From contig JAJOLK010000017.1 of the NCBI GenBank assembly GCA_021173225.1, positions 1 to 64,000 of the forward strand: DNA of 64,000 bases, read 5' to 3'. Shown here piece by piece: positions 15,488 to 24,382 of the stretch; the stretch's first letter is position 1; each line of letters opens with the position of its first letter. A program made the translations under genes and the position numbers. The stretch comes from Phycisphaerales bacterium PN19_bin_20 (lineage in GTDB: Bacteria > Planctomycetota > Phycisphaerae > Phycisphaerales > UBA1924). The notes under the pieces were generated by a model that saw only the letters and a program-made list of their open reading frames with translations, was not told where the DNA came from and did no database searches.

Positions 15488-17272
15488 TTGCCCGTACCGT
15501 CGCCTCCTTCACGCGGGAGTAGAGCGCTCGTGCATCCTGTTCAAACCAAGCGGGCAGTTGTCAAGGTCAATCCGGATGCGGAGCTGTGGTCTGCGCTGCT
15601 GAAGTACATGCGGGCGCACCAGGCGGCGATATGCCGCCAGTGGTTCGACCATCTTGAGCCGCTGGGCGTGGGCGCCGGGGTGCTGCGGGTGAGGGCGCAC
15701 AGCGATGTGCATCGCGACTACCTCCAGCGTGCCTGCGTGGGTCCGTTCAACGACGCGGCACAGGTTGCGACGGGGCGGCTGATCAGCGTGCGGTTCTACG
15801 GGCCCAATGAGCACGTTGAGGTCGCGACGGGCGTGACGACACCTGGCCCTGCTGTTGGCGCTGGTGCAAACGGCGTTGGCACGGGCGGCGCTGCCATGCG
15901 CGGCGTTAGTGGTTCAGAGGGCGCGACTTCGGCGGGGCACGCAGAGTTTGGCGGCCAAACATCCAACGGCGGGCAGGGCAACGGTCGCACAGGTGCGACG
16001 GCACTTGACGCGGGAGAGGCTGGTCTACACCGGGCCGCGCAGGGCGGCTGGCACAGTGGCGCTCACGGCGCCGCGGGCGCGGGCCACATTGGGGGCCAAA
16101 GCGGCGGCGAGCCGGGCAGTGAGCGCGAGGGCGAGAGCGGGCGCGAGGGCGAGGGCGAGGGCGAGGGCGAGCGCGTGGTGCCGTGGTCGGCGATCGAGGC
16201 GATGGCGCTGCCGAAGGTGCAGTTCATCAGCGAGCCGCTGTATGACGACGGGCTGGTGCTGAACCCTGACTACGGCTTCGACAACTTCGTAGTCGGGCCC
16301 AACAACCGGCTCGCGCACGCGGCGGCGCTCGCGGTGGCGGCCAACCCTGGGCGGGCGTACAACCCGATGTTCGTGCACGGCGACGTGGGCCTGGGCAAGA
16401 CGCACCTTCTGCAGGCGATCTGCCTGGCGATCTTGGCTCAGCGGCCAGGCGCGGTGATCTATTACACAAGCTGCGAGGGGTTTTTGACGCAGTTCATGGA
16501 CGCCGTGGCGGCGGGGGCGATGAGCCGGTTCCGCCACAAGTTCAGGCATGTGGACGTGCTGGTGGTCGACGACATCCACTTCCTGGCCAAGCGCGACCGC
16601 ACGCAGGAAGAGTTCTTTCACACCTTCAACAGCCTGTACCAGTGCCACAAGCAGATCGTGCTGAGCAGTGACGCGCCTCCTGAAGAGATCCCAGACCTTG
16701 AACAGCGGCTGGTCTCGCGGTTTAAGGGGGGCCTGATTGCGCCGATCAGCCCGCCGACGTACGAGACGCGCATCGAGATTGTCAAGAACAAGGCGCGGCT
16801 GCGCGGGCTTGAGCTGGCGACAGACGTGGCCGAGGCGGTCGCGGCGCGGATCGATACCAACATCCGCGAGCTTGAGGGCGCGGTGACGAAGCTGCAGGTG
16901 ATGGCGCAGGTTGAGCGGCTCCCGCTGAGTGTCGAGCTGGTCCGTCAGGCGCTGGGCATGCCCGAGCGCAAGGCGGACGCGACGGTTCAGATCCAGACGA
17001 TCATCAACGCCGTCACGGAATTTTATCAGGTGAAGGTGACGGACCTGCAGAGCAAGCGGCGTCAACGGAGCATCGCGCTGCCGCGGCAGCTCTGCATGTA
17101 CTTGGCGCGGCGGCACACGCGTTACAGCCTTGAGGAGATCGGCGGGTACTTCGGCGGGCGCGATCACACGACGGTGATGCACGCGGTGCGGACCATTGAG
17201 ACGCGCGTGAGTACCGACGGCAAGTTTGCGCAGGAAGTAACGGGCCTCGAAGGTCGCCTGCGCGGCGCGTAA
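15488..17272 (+). CDS. dnaA: Chromosomal replication initiator protein DnaA
   Basis: DnaA binds origin DnaA boxes as an ATP complex, opens the duplex and recruits helicase. The 594-residue product is longer than usual (about 450) because domain II is a Gly/Ala/Glu-rich linker of about 130 residues (115-245), including an EGEGEGE run. Domain I spans residues about 30-110. Domain III has 'LNPDYGFDNFVVGPNNRLAHAAA', Walker A GDVGLGKT (298-305) and Walker B 'VLVVDDIHFL'. Domain IV ends with the DnaA-box recognition helix 'GGRDHTTVMHAV'. The TTG start at 15488 has AGGAAGG 4 nt upstream; a GTG at 15530 with GGGAG 10 nt upstream is a good alternative. dnaN and gyrB are not adjacent. Confidence 0.97.
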   Translation: MPVPSPPSRGSRALVHPVQTKRAVVKVNPDAELWSALLKYMRAHQAAICRQWFDHLEPLGVGAGVLRVRAHSDVHRDYLQRACVGPFNDAAQVATGRLISVRFYGPNEHVEVATGVTTPGPAVGAGANGVGTGGAAMRGVSGSEGATSAGHAEFGGQTSNGGQGNGRTGATALDAGEAGLHRAAQGGWHSGAHGAAGAGHIGGQSGGEPGSEREGESGREGEGEGEGERVVPWSAIEAMALPKVQFISEPLYDDGLVLNPDYGFDNFVVGPNNRLAHAAALAVAANPGRAYNPMFVHGDVGLGKTHLLQAICLAILAQRPGAVIYYTSCEGFLTQFMDAVAAGAMSRFRHKFRHVDVLVVDDIHFLAKRDRTQEEFFHTFNSLYQCHKQIVLSSDAPPEEIPDLEQRLVSRFKGGLIAPISPPTYETRIEIVKNKARLRGLELATDVAEAVAARIDTNIRELEGAVTKLQVMAQVERLPLSVELVRQALGMPERKADATVQIQTIINAVTEFYQVKVTDLQSKRRQRSIALPRQLCMYLARRHTRYSLEEIGGYFGGRDHTTVMHAVRTIETRVSTDGKFAQEVTGLEGRLRGA

Positions 17273-17492
17273 GTGAAGCGATTTGGTGACGCGCTCTCGC
17301 GGCGCGGACGGGGCCCCGCTTGCATGCCGGCGGGGCTGGCCTGGGCGTGGTCTGGTGCCGTTCGGCGGAGGTCCGGATGCTCACGCACGCTGGTCGCCTC
17401 GAATGATCGCTGGATTGCTGGAATCTGCCCTTTTCAAACGGAATGTAATCCTTTGATGTGTCGGCGCAGGGCGCTCAAAGGGGCTCTCTATC

Positions 17493-17843
17493 ATGAGCCT
17501 GCAATATCGCTGGCCGGTGACCGCGCGCGTCGCCTCGCTCACTGTTGTGTGCGCAGGGCTCTGGCCCGGTGACATCGCAACAAACCAGCCCGCATGCCAG
17601 GGTCGGTGGGACCTGCAGGATGGCGTGTCAGGCGTCGTTCAGTGGTGGTACGGCGGCGTGCAAGGGGCCGACGGCCAACTGATCGCCGACGGCCTGAAGA
17701 TGTACGTCTCATGGTTGTTCAGCGGCGACCTTCGGGCTGACATCACCGCCGCGATCACGCCGCTTGCCCCGACGCCAGACCTTCATCTCACCAGCGACGA
17801 TCTGATCCTGTTCATTCGTCGGTTCGTCGCCGGATGCCCGTAG
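17493..17843 (+). CDS. Small secreted stand-alone dockerin-like protein
   Basis: A 116-residue product with an N-terminal signal-like segment (about 1-30, 'TARVASLTVVCAGLW') and essentially nothing else but a dockerin-like duplicated region. Repeat 1 is 'GADGQLIADGLKMYVSWLFSG' and repeat 2 is 'DLHLTSDDLILFIRRFVAGC'. These align with the C-termini of the two giant secreted proteins at 42-49 kb ('GADGELTADDIIFFISAF...' and '...GELTADDVILFINRF.AAC'), including the cysteine before repeat 1 and the near-terminal Gly-Cys. In repeat 1 several calcium-ligand positions are weakened (LTADD becomes LIADG). AAAGGGG lies 10 nt before the ATG. It sits 220 bp downstream of dnaA. Possible roles are a soluble competitor, an adaptor, or a remnant of a larger protein. 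Confidence 0.72.
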   Translation: MSLQYRWPVTARVASLTVVCAGLWPGDIATNQPACQGRWDLQDGVSGVVQWWYGGVQGADGQLIADGLKMYVSWLFSGDLRADITAAITPLAPTPDLHLTSDDLILFIRRFVAGCP

Positions 17844-17857
17844 CGACTGTAAATAAT

Positions 17858-17894
17858 AACCCCCGGCCGCGCGTGTGTGCACGGGTCGGGGGTT
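17858..17894 (-). terminator. Intrinsic terminator, mainly for the minus-strand gene
   Basis: Arms AACCCCCGGCC (17858-17868) and GGTCGGGGGTT (17884-17894) form an 11-bp stem with one G-U wobble. On the minus strand the right edge reads GGGGGTTATTATTTAC, a T-rich tail. It lies between two convergent genes and best terminates the gene at 17924-19093. On the plus strand there is no T-tract. Confidence 0.8.
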
Positions 17895-17923
17895 GGTTCG
17901 GACAGCAACGTGAACCGCGAGCG

Positions 17924-19093
17924 TTACTTGCTCTTGGGGGCGTCCTTGGGGGCCTTGGGCTGGCCGCCGCGGTTGCCGCGCCCGCCCTCTTGCATGCGCT
18001 TGCGGATCTCCTCGATCGCAGCCGGGCGTTCATCAACCGGGAGCTGCGCGAGGCGGGCCAAGATGCGGCCCTGGGCGCGCTCAGGCATCTTGCTGATCTG
18101 ATCCTTGGCGTCGGCGGGCAGTGAGTTAAGCACCTCGGTGCGCTGCTCGGCAGTCAGTGTGGAGGCTTGAACGCCGTTCTTGCGGGGCTCGCCTGCGTTG
18201 TCCTGAAGGCGGCGCTTCTGCTGCTCCTTGTAGCGCTCGTCCATCTGCTCGGTGCGGCGCTTCTTGAACTCATCAACCTTGACCTGCACGGCGGACTGCT
18301 GATTCGGCTGAAGCAGAGCCCAGATAGCGGTCCGCGCGTCCTCGGCCTTGGGGGCCTTAACGCGAAGCTCTTGCAGGCGGGCCATGATCGCCTCGCGCTG
18401 CTTGGGGTCCATCTGGCTCTCGCCTTGCGGACGACCTTCGGGGCCGCCACGACCTTCAGGGCCGCCGGGTCCACGACGGCCTTCGGGGCCGCCCGGGGGC
18501 GGGGCCATTTCGTCCATCGGCTCGCCGCCGTTGCGCTCGGGGCGGTCGCCGCGCGGCGCGCCGGTGCGATCAGTGCGCTGCGGGCGCTCAGCGCGGCTGC
18601 CGGGGCCACGGCCGGGGCCATCGGGGAAGAAGCCATTCTCACGCAGCAGGCGGCCGACCTCGGGGTTGTCGCGGACGAGGCCCTGCAGCTCTTCGCGGTG
18701 CTGCTCCATGAAGCCGCGCTGGCTGTCGGAGAACTCCTTGTCAATCTTCACAACGTCGCCCATCTGCTGGTCGTTCATGCGGAGGGCCTCAGCGGCGGAT
18801 GGGCCGAGGGTCTCGCGCAGCATGCCCATGAACGCGCGGTGGGGGATGGGCATCACGCCGCCGCGGCGCGGATCGCGGCCCTGCTCGCCAAACGAGCCTT
18901 CGCCAGCGGGGGTCGTGCGATGCGGGACGCTGGGGCCCTTAAGCGCGTCGGCGGGCTCGTCGGCGTGCGCGGTGCTCACCGTCAGGGCACCAAGGCCGAG
19001 AGCGCTCAGGCCTAGTGAAAGGCCCGCGGCAAGGTTGAGCGTGAGTGTGCGGGTCAGATTGCGAGTTGGGCCAGAGGCGTTGAGGCGGTTCAT
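17924..19093 (-). CDS. Exported Gly/Pro/Arg-rich protein of unknown function
   Basis: A 389-residue product starting at the ATG at 19091-19093, with a clear Sec signal peptide (about 1-43, ending VSTAHA|DE). The mature part has a helical region (about 75-160), a disordered Arg/Gly/Pro-rich middle with PEGR and GGPEG repeats (about 165-245), and a second charged helical region containing 'LTAEQRTEVLNSLPADA' and 'RILARLAQLPVDERPAAIEEIRKRMQEG'. The LTxxQR-type motifs recall periplasmic Spy/CpxP-like proteins, but I cannot assign a family. It is convergent with the small dockerin gene and divergent from mrp. An in-frame upstream extension lacks a signal peptide and was not used. Confidence 0.75.
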   Translation of the reverse strand: MNRLNASGPTRNLTRTLTLNLAAGLSLGLSALGLGALTVSTAHADEPADALKGPSVPHRTTPAGEGSFGEQGRDPRRGGVMPIPHRAFMGMLRETLGPSAAEALRMNDQQMGDVVKIDKEFSDSQRGFMEQHREELQGLVRDNPEVGRLLRENGFFPDGPGRGPGSRAERPQRTDRTGAPRGDRPERNGGEPMDEMAPPPGGPEGRRGPGGPEGRGGPEGRPQGESQMDPKQREAIMARLQELRVKAPKAEDARTAIWALLQPNQQSAVQVKVDEFKKRRTEQMDERYKEQQKRRLQDNAGEPRKNGVQASTLTAEQRTEVLNSLPADAKDQISKMPERAQGRILARLAQLPVDERPAAIEEIRKRMQEGGRGNRGGQPKAPKDAPKSK

Positions 19094-19330
19094 GTGTGCT
19101 CCAGTGCTTGATGCCAGCGGCGGGTCCTGATGATTCCGCGGCCCTTGTGTGCCAGCAGAACGTACGGCCACTGCGCGTATTGCCCGGCCAGCTGCACAGC
19201 CAACACCGATAGCTTGCCCAATCGCCACGAGCCGACCCGATCAGGGCCCAGACACAGGGAGGGCCTGGGTTGCCACGTACGATCGAGCGTGCTGGGCCTT
19301 GGGCCGCTTTCAGTAGGGAGACAATCAACC

Positions 19331-20620
19331 ATGAGCTTGAGCAAGCAGGACGTGATGGCGGCGCTGTCGGGAGTAGAGCTAACGGGTGAAGGCGGTGCAC
19401 TAGTCAGCGCGGCCCAGATCGTGCTCCGGTGCAGCGCGTGCGACGGCGTGGTAAGCGTGAAGCTCAACGTCGCCACTTTGCCCGCCGGGCGTCAGCAGGC
19501 GGCGGTGCGAACAGTTGAAGGCGCGCTGCGCGCGTGGGCGGCCAGCAATGGGCAGACAATCACACAACTGACGGTGGAACTGGTCGGCGCTGCGCCGGCT
19601 GGTGCAGGCGGTGGTGTAGGTGGTGGCGCTGCGCCGGCTGGTGCAGGCGGTGGTGAAAGTGGCCGGACGATCTCACTGGGTCAGGCACCTGGGCAAAAGC
19701 CGCCGACCAAGCCCGCGGGCGTTGCGGGTGCCCAGAGTGGTGGTGCCCAGAGTGGTGGTGCCCAGAGCGGTAGTGCCGGTGGTGCTGGTGGTGGTAGCGG
19801 GCAGAGCCGCGCGCCGAGCTTGCCGGGCGTCAAGCACGTTATTGCCGTGGGCGCTGGCAAGGGCGGCGTGGGCAAGAGCACCATCGCGGTCAACCTGGCC
19901 GTCGGTCTCGCGCAGCGCGGGCATGCTGTGGGGTTGATGGACGGGGACATCTACGGGCCGAGCCTGCCGACGATGCTGGGGCTTGAGTCTTTGAGCGCCA
20001 ATCTGATCGGCAACATGCTGCAGCCGTTCTATGTGCACGGGGTCAAGAGCATGACCATCGGCAAGCTGGTGGACGCGGAGAAGCCGCTGATCTGGCGTGG
20101 GCCGATGGCGCACGGGGCGTTCAAGCAGCTGGTTGAGCAGACCGAGTGGGGCGAGCTTGACTACTTGATCATCGACCTGCCCCCGGGCACGGGCGACGTG
20201 GCGCTGACGATGGCGCAGCTGTTGAAGCTGAGCGGGGCGGTGGTGGTGTGCACGCCGCAGCGGGTGGCGCAGGATGACGCGGTGCGGGCGCTACGGATGT
20301 TCCAGCAGCTGAGCATCGAGGTGCTGGGCGTGGTTGAGAACATGAGCTACTTCATCGGTGACGACGGGAAGGAGTACGACATCTTTGGTCGTGGCGGGGC
20401 CGAGCTGATGGCCCAGCGGACCGGCGTCCCGTTCCTGGGCAGCGTGCCCATCGTCATGAAACTGCGCGAGAACAGCGACGAGGGCGACCCGTCGGCGAAC
20501 TTCAAGGGCTCCACGGCACTCTCGCGCGCGCTCGAGAACGTCTGCCGGAACGTCGAGGGCCAAGTCGCGCTCGGGTCGTTCCGCCAGCCCATGGGCGGGC
20601 CGACGCTGCGCGTGAGTTGA
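19331..20620 (+). CDS. Mrp/NBP35-family P-loop ATPase (Fe-S carrier type) without C-terminal CxxC
   Basis: A 429-residue product with an N-terminal DUF59-like segment (1-100), a Gly/Ala-rich repetitive linker (about 100-165, including three VAQSGGAQSG-like copies) and an Mrp/ApbC ATPase domain. The deviant Walker A 'GKGGVGKST', 'MDGDIYGPSLPTMLG', 'IIDLPPGTGD' and 'ENMSYF' motifs are all present. Canonical Mrp proteins have CxxC just after ENMSYF to hold a bridging Fe-S cluster. Here that place reads 'IGDDGKEYDIFGRGGAE' with no Cys. A CSAC pair is present instead in the N-terminal domain (about residues 34-37). AGGGAG precedes the ATG at 19331. The likely role is Fe-S protein maturation, but cluster binding is uncertain. 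Confidence 0.88.
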   Translation: MSLSKQDVMAALSGVELTGEGGALVSAAQIVLRCSACDGVVSVKLNVATLPAGRQQAAVRTVEGALRAWAASNGQTITQLTVELVGAAPAGAGGGVGGGAAPAGAGGGESGRTISLGQAPGQKPPTKPAGVAGAQSGGAQSGGAQSGSAGGAGGGSGQSRAPSLPGVKHVIAVGAGKGGVGKSTIAVNLAVGLAQRGHAVGLMDGDIYGPSLPTMLGLESLSANLIGNMLQPFYVHGVKSMTIGKLVDAEKPLIWRGPMAHGAFKQLVEQTEWGELDYLIIDLPPGTGDVALTMAQLLKLSGAVVVCTPQRVAQDDAVRALRMFQQLSIEVLGVVENMSYFIGDDGKEYDIFGRGGAELMAQRTGVPFLGSVPIVMKLRENSDEGDPSANFKGSTALSRALENVCRNVEGQVALGSFRQPMGGPTLRVS

Positions 20621-20749
20621 TCGCGTGAGCTAAGCGCGTGAGCTGATTGAGTGAGCTGAGCGGGGCGGGGCGCATGGCAGTGGGTCGAGGCTGGTGCCCC
20701 CCACTACCATCGGCCTTGCCCCAAGGGCGGGGCGTGCAAAGGAGCGGGT

Positions 20750-22258
<1,509 letters not shown>

Positions 22259-22611
22259 AGCACAGGTCTTGCTCCGGGCTGCCGCGTGAGCAACATCGCG
22301 TACGGCGGTAATCCAGCCTGCCATCGCCTGCGCTTGCCTTGGCCTACGGGGGCGTGTCCTCCAGCCCGCCAGCGGACGCCGCGTGTCGCCGCACTCATCA
22401 CCGCCCCCGGCGACTTCGTCGGTGGGGAGGCGGTTATGGCCATTGTTCTTCCTCAACCCAGGTCTAAGGGCGAGGGCAAGGTGCCGCCGTGAGCGAAGCG
22501 AGCAAGGCGGAAGGGGCCGGCCCGACCTTGCCCCTGGATGCCTTGATCCCTGGTTCCATACCTCTGTGCTTGAGGGACTCCGAACCGTTAGCCCGGGCAG
22601 TGTTACGGCCT
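22259..22611. other. 353-bp convergent intergenic region with potential secondary structure
   Basis: No convincing ORF was found. The segment contains inverted arms AGGGCAAGGT (about 22471-22481) and ACCTTGCCCCT (about 22524-22534) flanking an inner GCCGCC / GGCGGA pairing around gtgagcgaagcgagc. This could fold as a long hairpin. It matches no RNA family I recognise: no tmRNA, RNase P or SRP signature was seen. It could be a 3' UTR structure, a bidirectional terminator or an unknown small RNA. Confidence 0.35.
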
Positions 22612-23532
22612 TCACCCACGCCCGCTGCTGGCCTCTTCGCCCGCAAATGACCCCGCCAGATCGTCCATGGTGTACCAGCCCGGCGGGCGGTGCGCAAGAA
22701 ACTTTGCGCAGGTGATGGCGCCGAGGGCGAAGAGGTTGCGCGTGGTGGCGCGGTGCGTCAGCTCGATGACCTCACCGGGCCCGGCGATGGTCACGGTGTG
22801 CGTCCCGACGATGTCGCCGGCGCGGATCGAGTGAATGTGCTCGCGAGGCACGGGCTGGCCGGCGCGGGCGATGGCCTCTGCCAAGCGCAGCGCGGTGCCC
22901 GAGGGTGCGTCCTTCTTCATCGCGTGGTGGCTCTCGGTGATCGCGACCCCGTACGACGGACCCAGCGCGCGTACCACGCTCTGAGCAGCGCTGGCCAGGG
23001 CCGCGATGCCAAGGGAGGTGTTGGGCGTCAGCATCACGGCATGGCGATCGCACAGGCCTCGCAGCGCCGCGACAGCCTCGGCGCCCAGACCCGTGACGCC
23101 GACCAGGATCGCGGGCCTACGCACTCCCGTTTCTGGACGACCAAAACCGCTATTTTCTCGTGGTTTTTCGCCATACTTGGCCCTTATGGCGGCGACGGTG
23201 GAAATGACTGAGTCGGGGCTTGAGAAGTCAGCGATGACGTGGCCCGCCGCGCCGTGCGCGCCCGCGCTGGCGCCCTCCAGCGCGCCCTCCAGCGCGCCCT
23301 CTAGCGCGGCAACCAGGGTCGTGCAGCGCACGCCGGGGTGCCCATCGATGGCGGTGCCATGCGCGCTCGAGCCCGCGCGCGTGATGCCAGCGTGCAGCGC
23401 GACGCGCGAGCCGCGCTCGCCTTGGATGGGCGCATCGGCGATGCAGCGCGCGATGGCGCGACCCATCCGACCCGCCGCGCCGACCAGCGTGATGTGGACA
23501 ACGTCGCGCTGTGGAGTGTGGATGCTTGACAT
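22612..23532 (-). CDS. dapB: 4-hydroxy-tetrahydrodipicolinate reductase
   Basis: NAD(P)H-dependent reduction in the diaminopimelate/lysine pathway, supplying peptidoglycan precursor and lysine. The 306-residue product has the Rossmann motif 'VGAAGRMGRAIARCI' at the N-terminus, 'GVTGLG', the catalytic 'SHHAMKKDAPSGTALRLAEAI' and 'GEVIELTHRATTRNLFALGAI'. It is longer than typical (about 270) because of an Ala/Gly-rich insertion with GALEGALEGA repeats (about residues 80-100; 12-nt DNA repeat near 23275-23310) and a second insertion around 'EKPRENSGFGRPETGVRRP'. It is convergent with asnS. The ATG is at 23530-23532. Confidence 0.94.
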   Translation of the reverse strand: MSSIHTPQRDVVHITLVGAAGRMGRAIARCIADAPIQGERGSRVALHAGITRAGSSAHGTAIDGHPGVRCTTLVAALEGALEGALEGASAGAHGAAGHVIADFSSPDSVISTVAAIRAKYGEKPRENSGFGRPETGVRRPAILVGVTGLGAEAVAALRGLCDRHAVMLTPNTSLGIAALASAAQSVVRALGPSYGVAITESHHAMKKDAPSGTALRLAEAIARAGQPVPREHIHSIRAGDIVGTHTVTIAGPGEVIELTHRATTRNLFALGAITCAKFLAHRPPGWYTMDDLAGSFAGEEASSGRG

Positions 23533-23789
23533 TGTGAAACTTTCGCTGTCAACTGTGCGAAGAGAGGTTCAGGAACCGGCGCGATGAGACGAGCACGCGC
23601 CGCAGACGAGGGCCGGACGACCACGGCCGACAGGTCAGCGCGTTGATCAGAAGGACGGTTCATCGTCACCTGCTCAAGTCGTACGCGTGAAAGTTCCGAT
23701 AGATCAAGGGAATCACCTCGCGGCTTCGTCTCGTGTGAGGCGAGGATGGCGAGGAAACCAGTTCCGGGTTCGCCCGGGGAGTATCAGAC

Positions 23790-23855
23790 ATGGCTAAGAA
23801 GGCAAAGAAGAAGGCCGCCAAGAAGAAGGCCACGAAGAAGAAGGCCGCCAAGTAA
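23790..23855 (+). CDS. 21-residue Lys/Ala-rich peptide
   Basis: A very short ORF encodes a peptide made only of Met, Ala, Lys and one Thr, in a KKAxKKKAAKKKAT pattern like the tails of histone H1 or chlamydial Hc-type proteins. Support that it is a real gene: a strong Shine-Dalgarno (GGGGAG) 8 nt before the ATG, strict AAG/GCC codon use, and a good intrinsic terminator 120 bp downstream (23977-24015). The basic, helix-prone sequence predicts nucleic-acid or polyanion binding. There is no signal peptide. Alternatives are a regulatory leader peptide, or an AAG-rich pause or slippage sequence. No family can be assigned at this length. Confidence 0.6.
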   Translation: MAKKAKKKAAKKKATKKKAAK

Positions 23856-23976
23856 TCTTGGCCCGACTTCAAGACCGCCGGCGTGGTTGAACAAACCCGC
23901 CGACGGCCGCCAAGTTCGGAGCGGAACGGGTTGAGCAACGCCTCCCCGCAACCCGCCCACGTGGCGAAACATTCAC

Positions 23977-24015
23977 CGGCCCGTCGCGGTCTAGCTGGCC
24001 TCGACGGGCCGTTTT
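23977..24015 (+). terminator. Intrinsic terminator downstream of the Lys/Ala peptide gene
   Basis: Perfect 10-bp arms CGGCCCGTCG (23977-23986) and CGACGGGCCG (24002-24011), separated by a 15-nt loop, are followed directly by TTTT (24012-24015). The orientation fits termination of plus-strand transcription from the Lys/Ala peptide gene. Confidence 0.88.
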
Positions 24016-24055
24016 CATTCCGGAAAAGCACAAAATTGCACACTGAGCAGTGCGC

Positions 24056-24160
24056 ATCCGGCATTGGGCATTAAGCATGGGTCAATGGCCATCGGGCATC
24101 GGGCAATGGCCATCGGGCATCGGGCATCGGGCATTGGGCATCGGGCAATGGCCATTGGTC
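24056..24160. repeat. GGGCATC/T heptanucleotide tandem array
   Basis: About 105 bp are built from degenerate 7-nt units GGGCATC, GGGCATT and GGGCAATGGCCAT. The unit length is not a multiple of three, so it is unlikely to be coding. Inverted matches (ATGGCCAT) are interspersed and could form small hairpins. This resembles short tandem repeats that vary between strains. Confidence 0.85.
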
Positions 24161-24382
24161 AACTGGGTCCTCTAAGTGTCGAGTACCCCCATGCTCCGCG
24201 TGGGTTCAGCAGCCCACGACTACGTCTGCTCGAAGGTCGTGCTCGGGATCGCTCAGATGCTCAATCGGCACTGCCCCAGGCGGTAGACCCCAATCAACAT
24301 TCACCCCGCGAGCCACCGCCCGCAGCCCCGGGGCCGCCCATCAGTCCACCAACCCATAAGGTCATCGCCGCGTGGGGCCCAC

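Larger units (their letters stand above)
23856..24382. other. 527-bp intergenic region: terminator plus heptamer array
   Basis: Between the Lys/Ala peptide gene and the 3' end of the minus-strand glycosyltransferase gene. It holds an intrinsic terminator (23977-24015) and a heptanucleotide tandem array (24056-24160). From 24161 to 24382 I see only Pro-rich, probably spurious open frames with no ribosome binding site. Confidence 0.6.

Noticed and set aside
23666-24064. Minus-strand open frame with a hydrophobic Phe/Ala stretch, opposite the Lys/Ala peptide
   Set aside because: The hydrophobic stretch is the antisense of AAG/GCC codons; the SD and terminator are oriented for the plus strand.
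24056-24160. Possible CRISPR or coding repeat
   Set aside because: The 7-nt unit has no spacers, and the single open frame across it has no ribosome site; treated as a tandem repeat.
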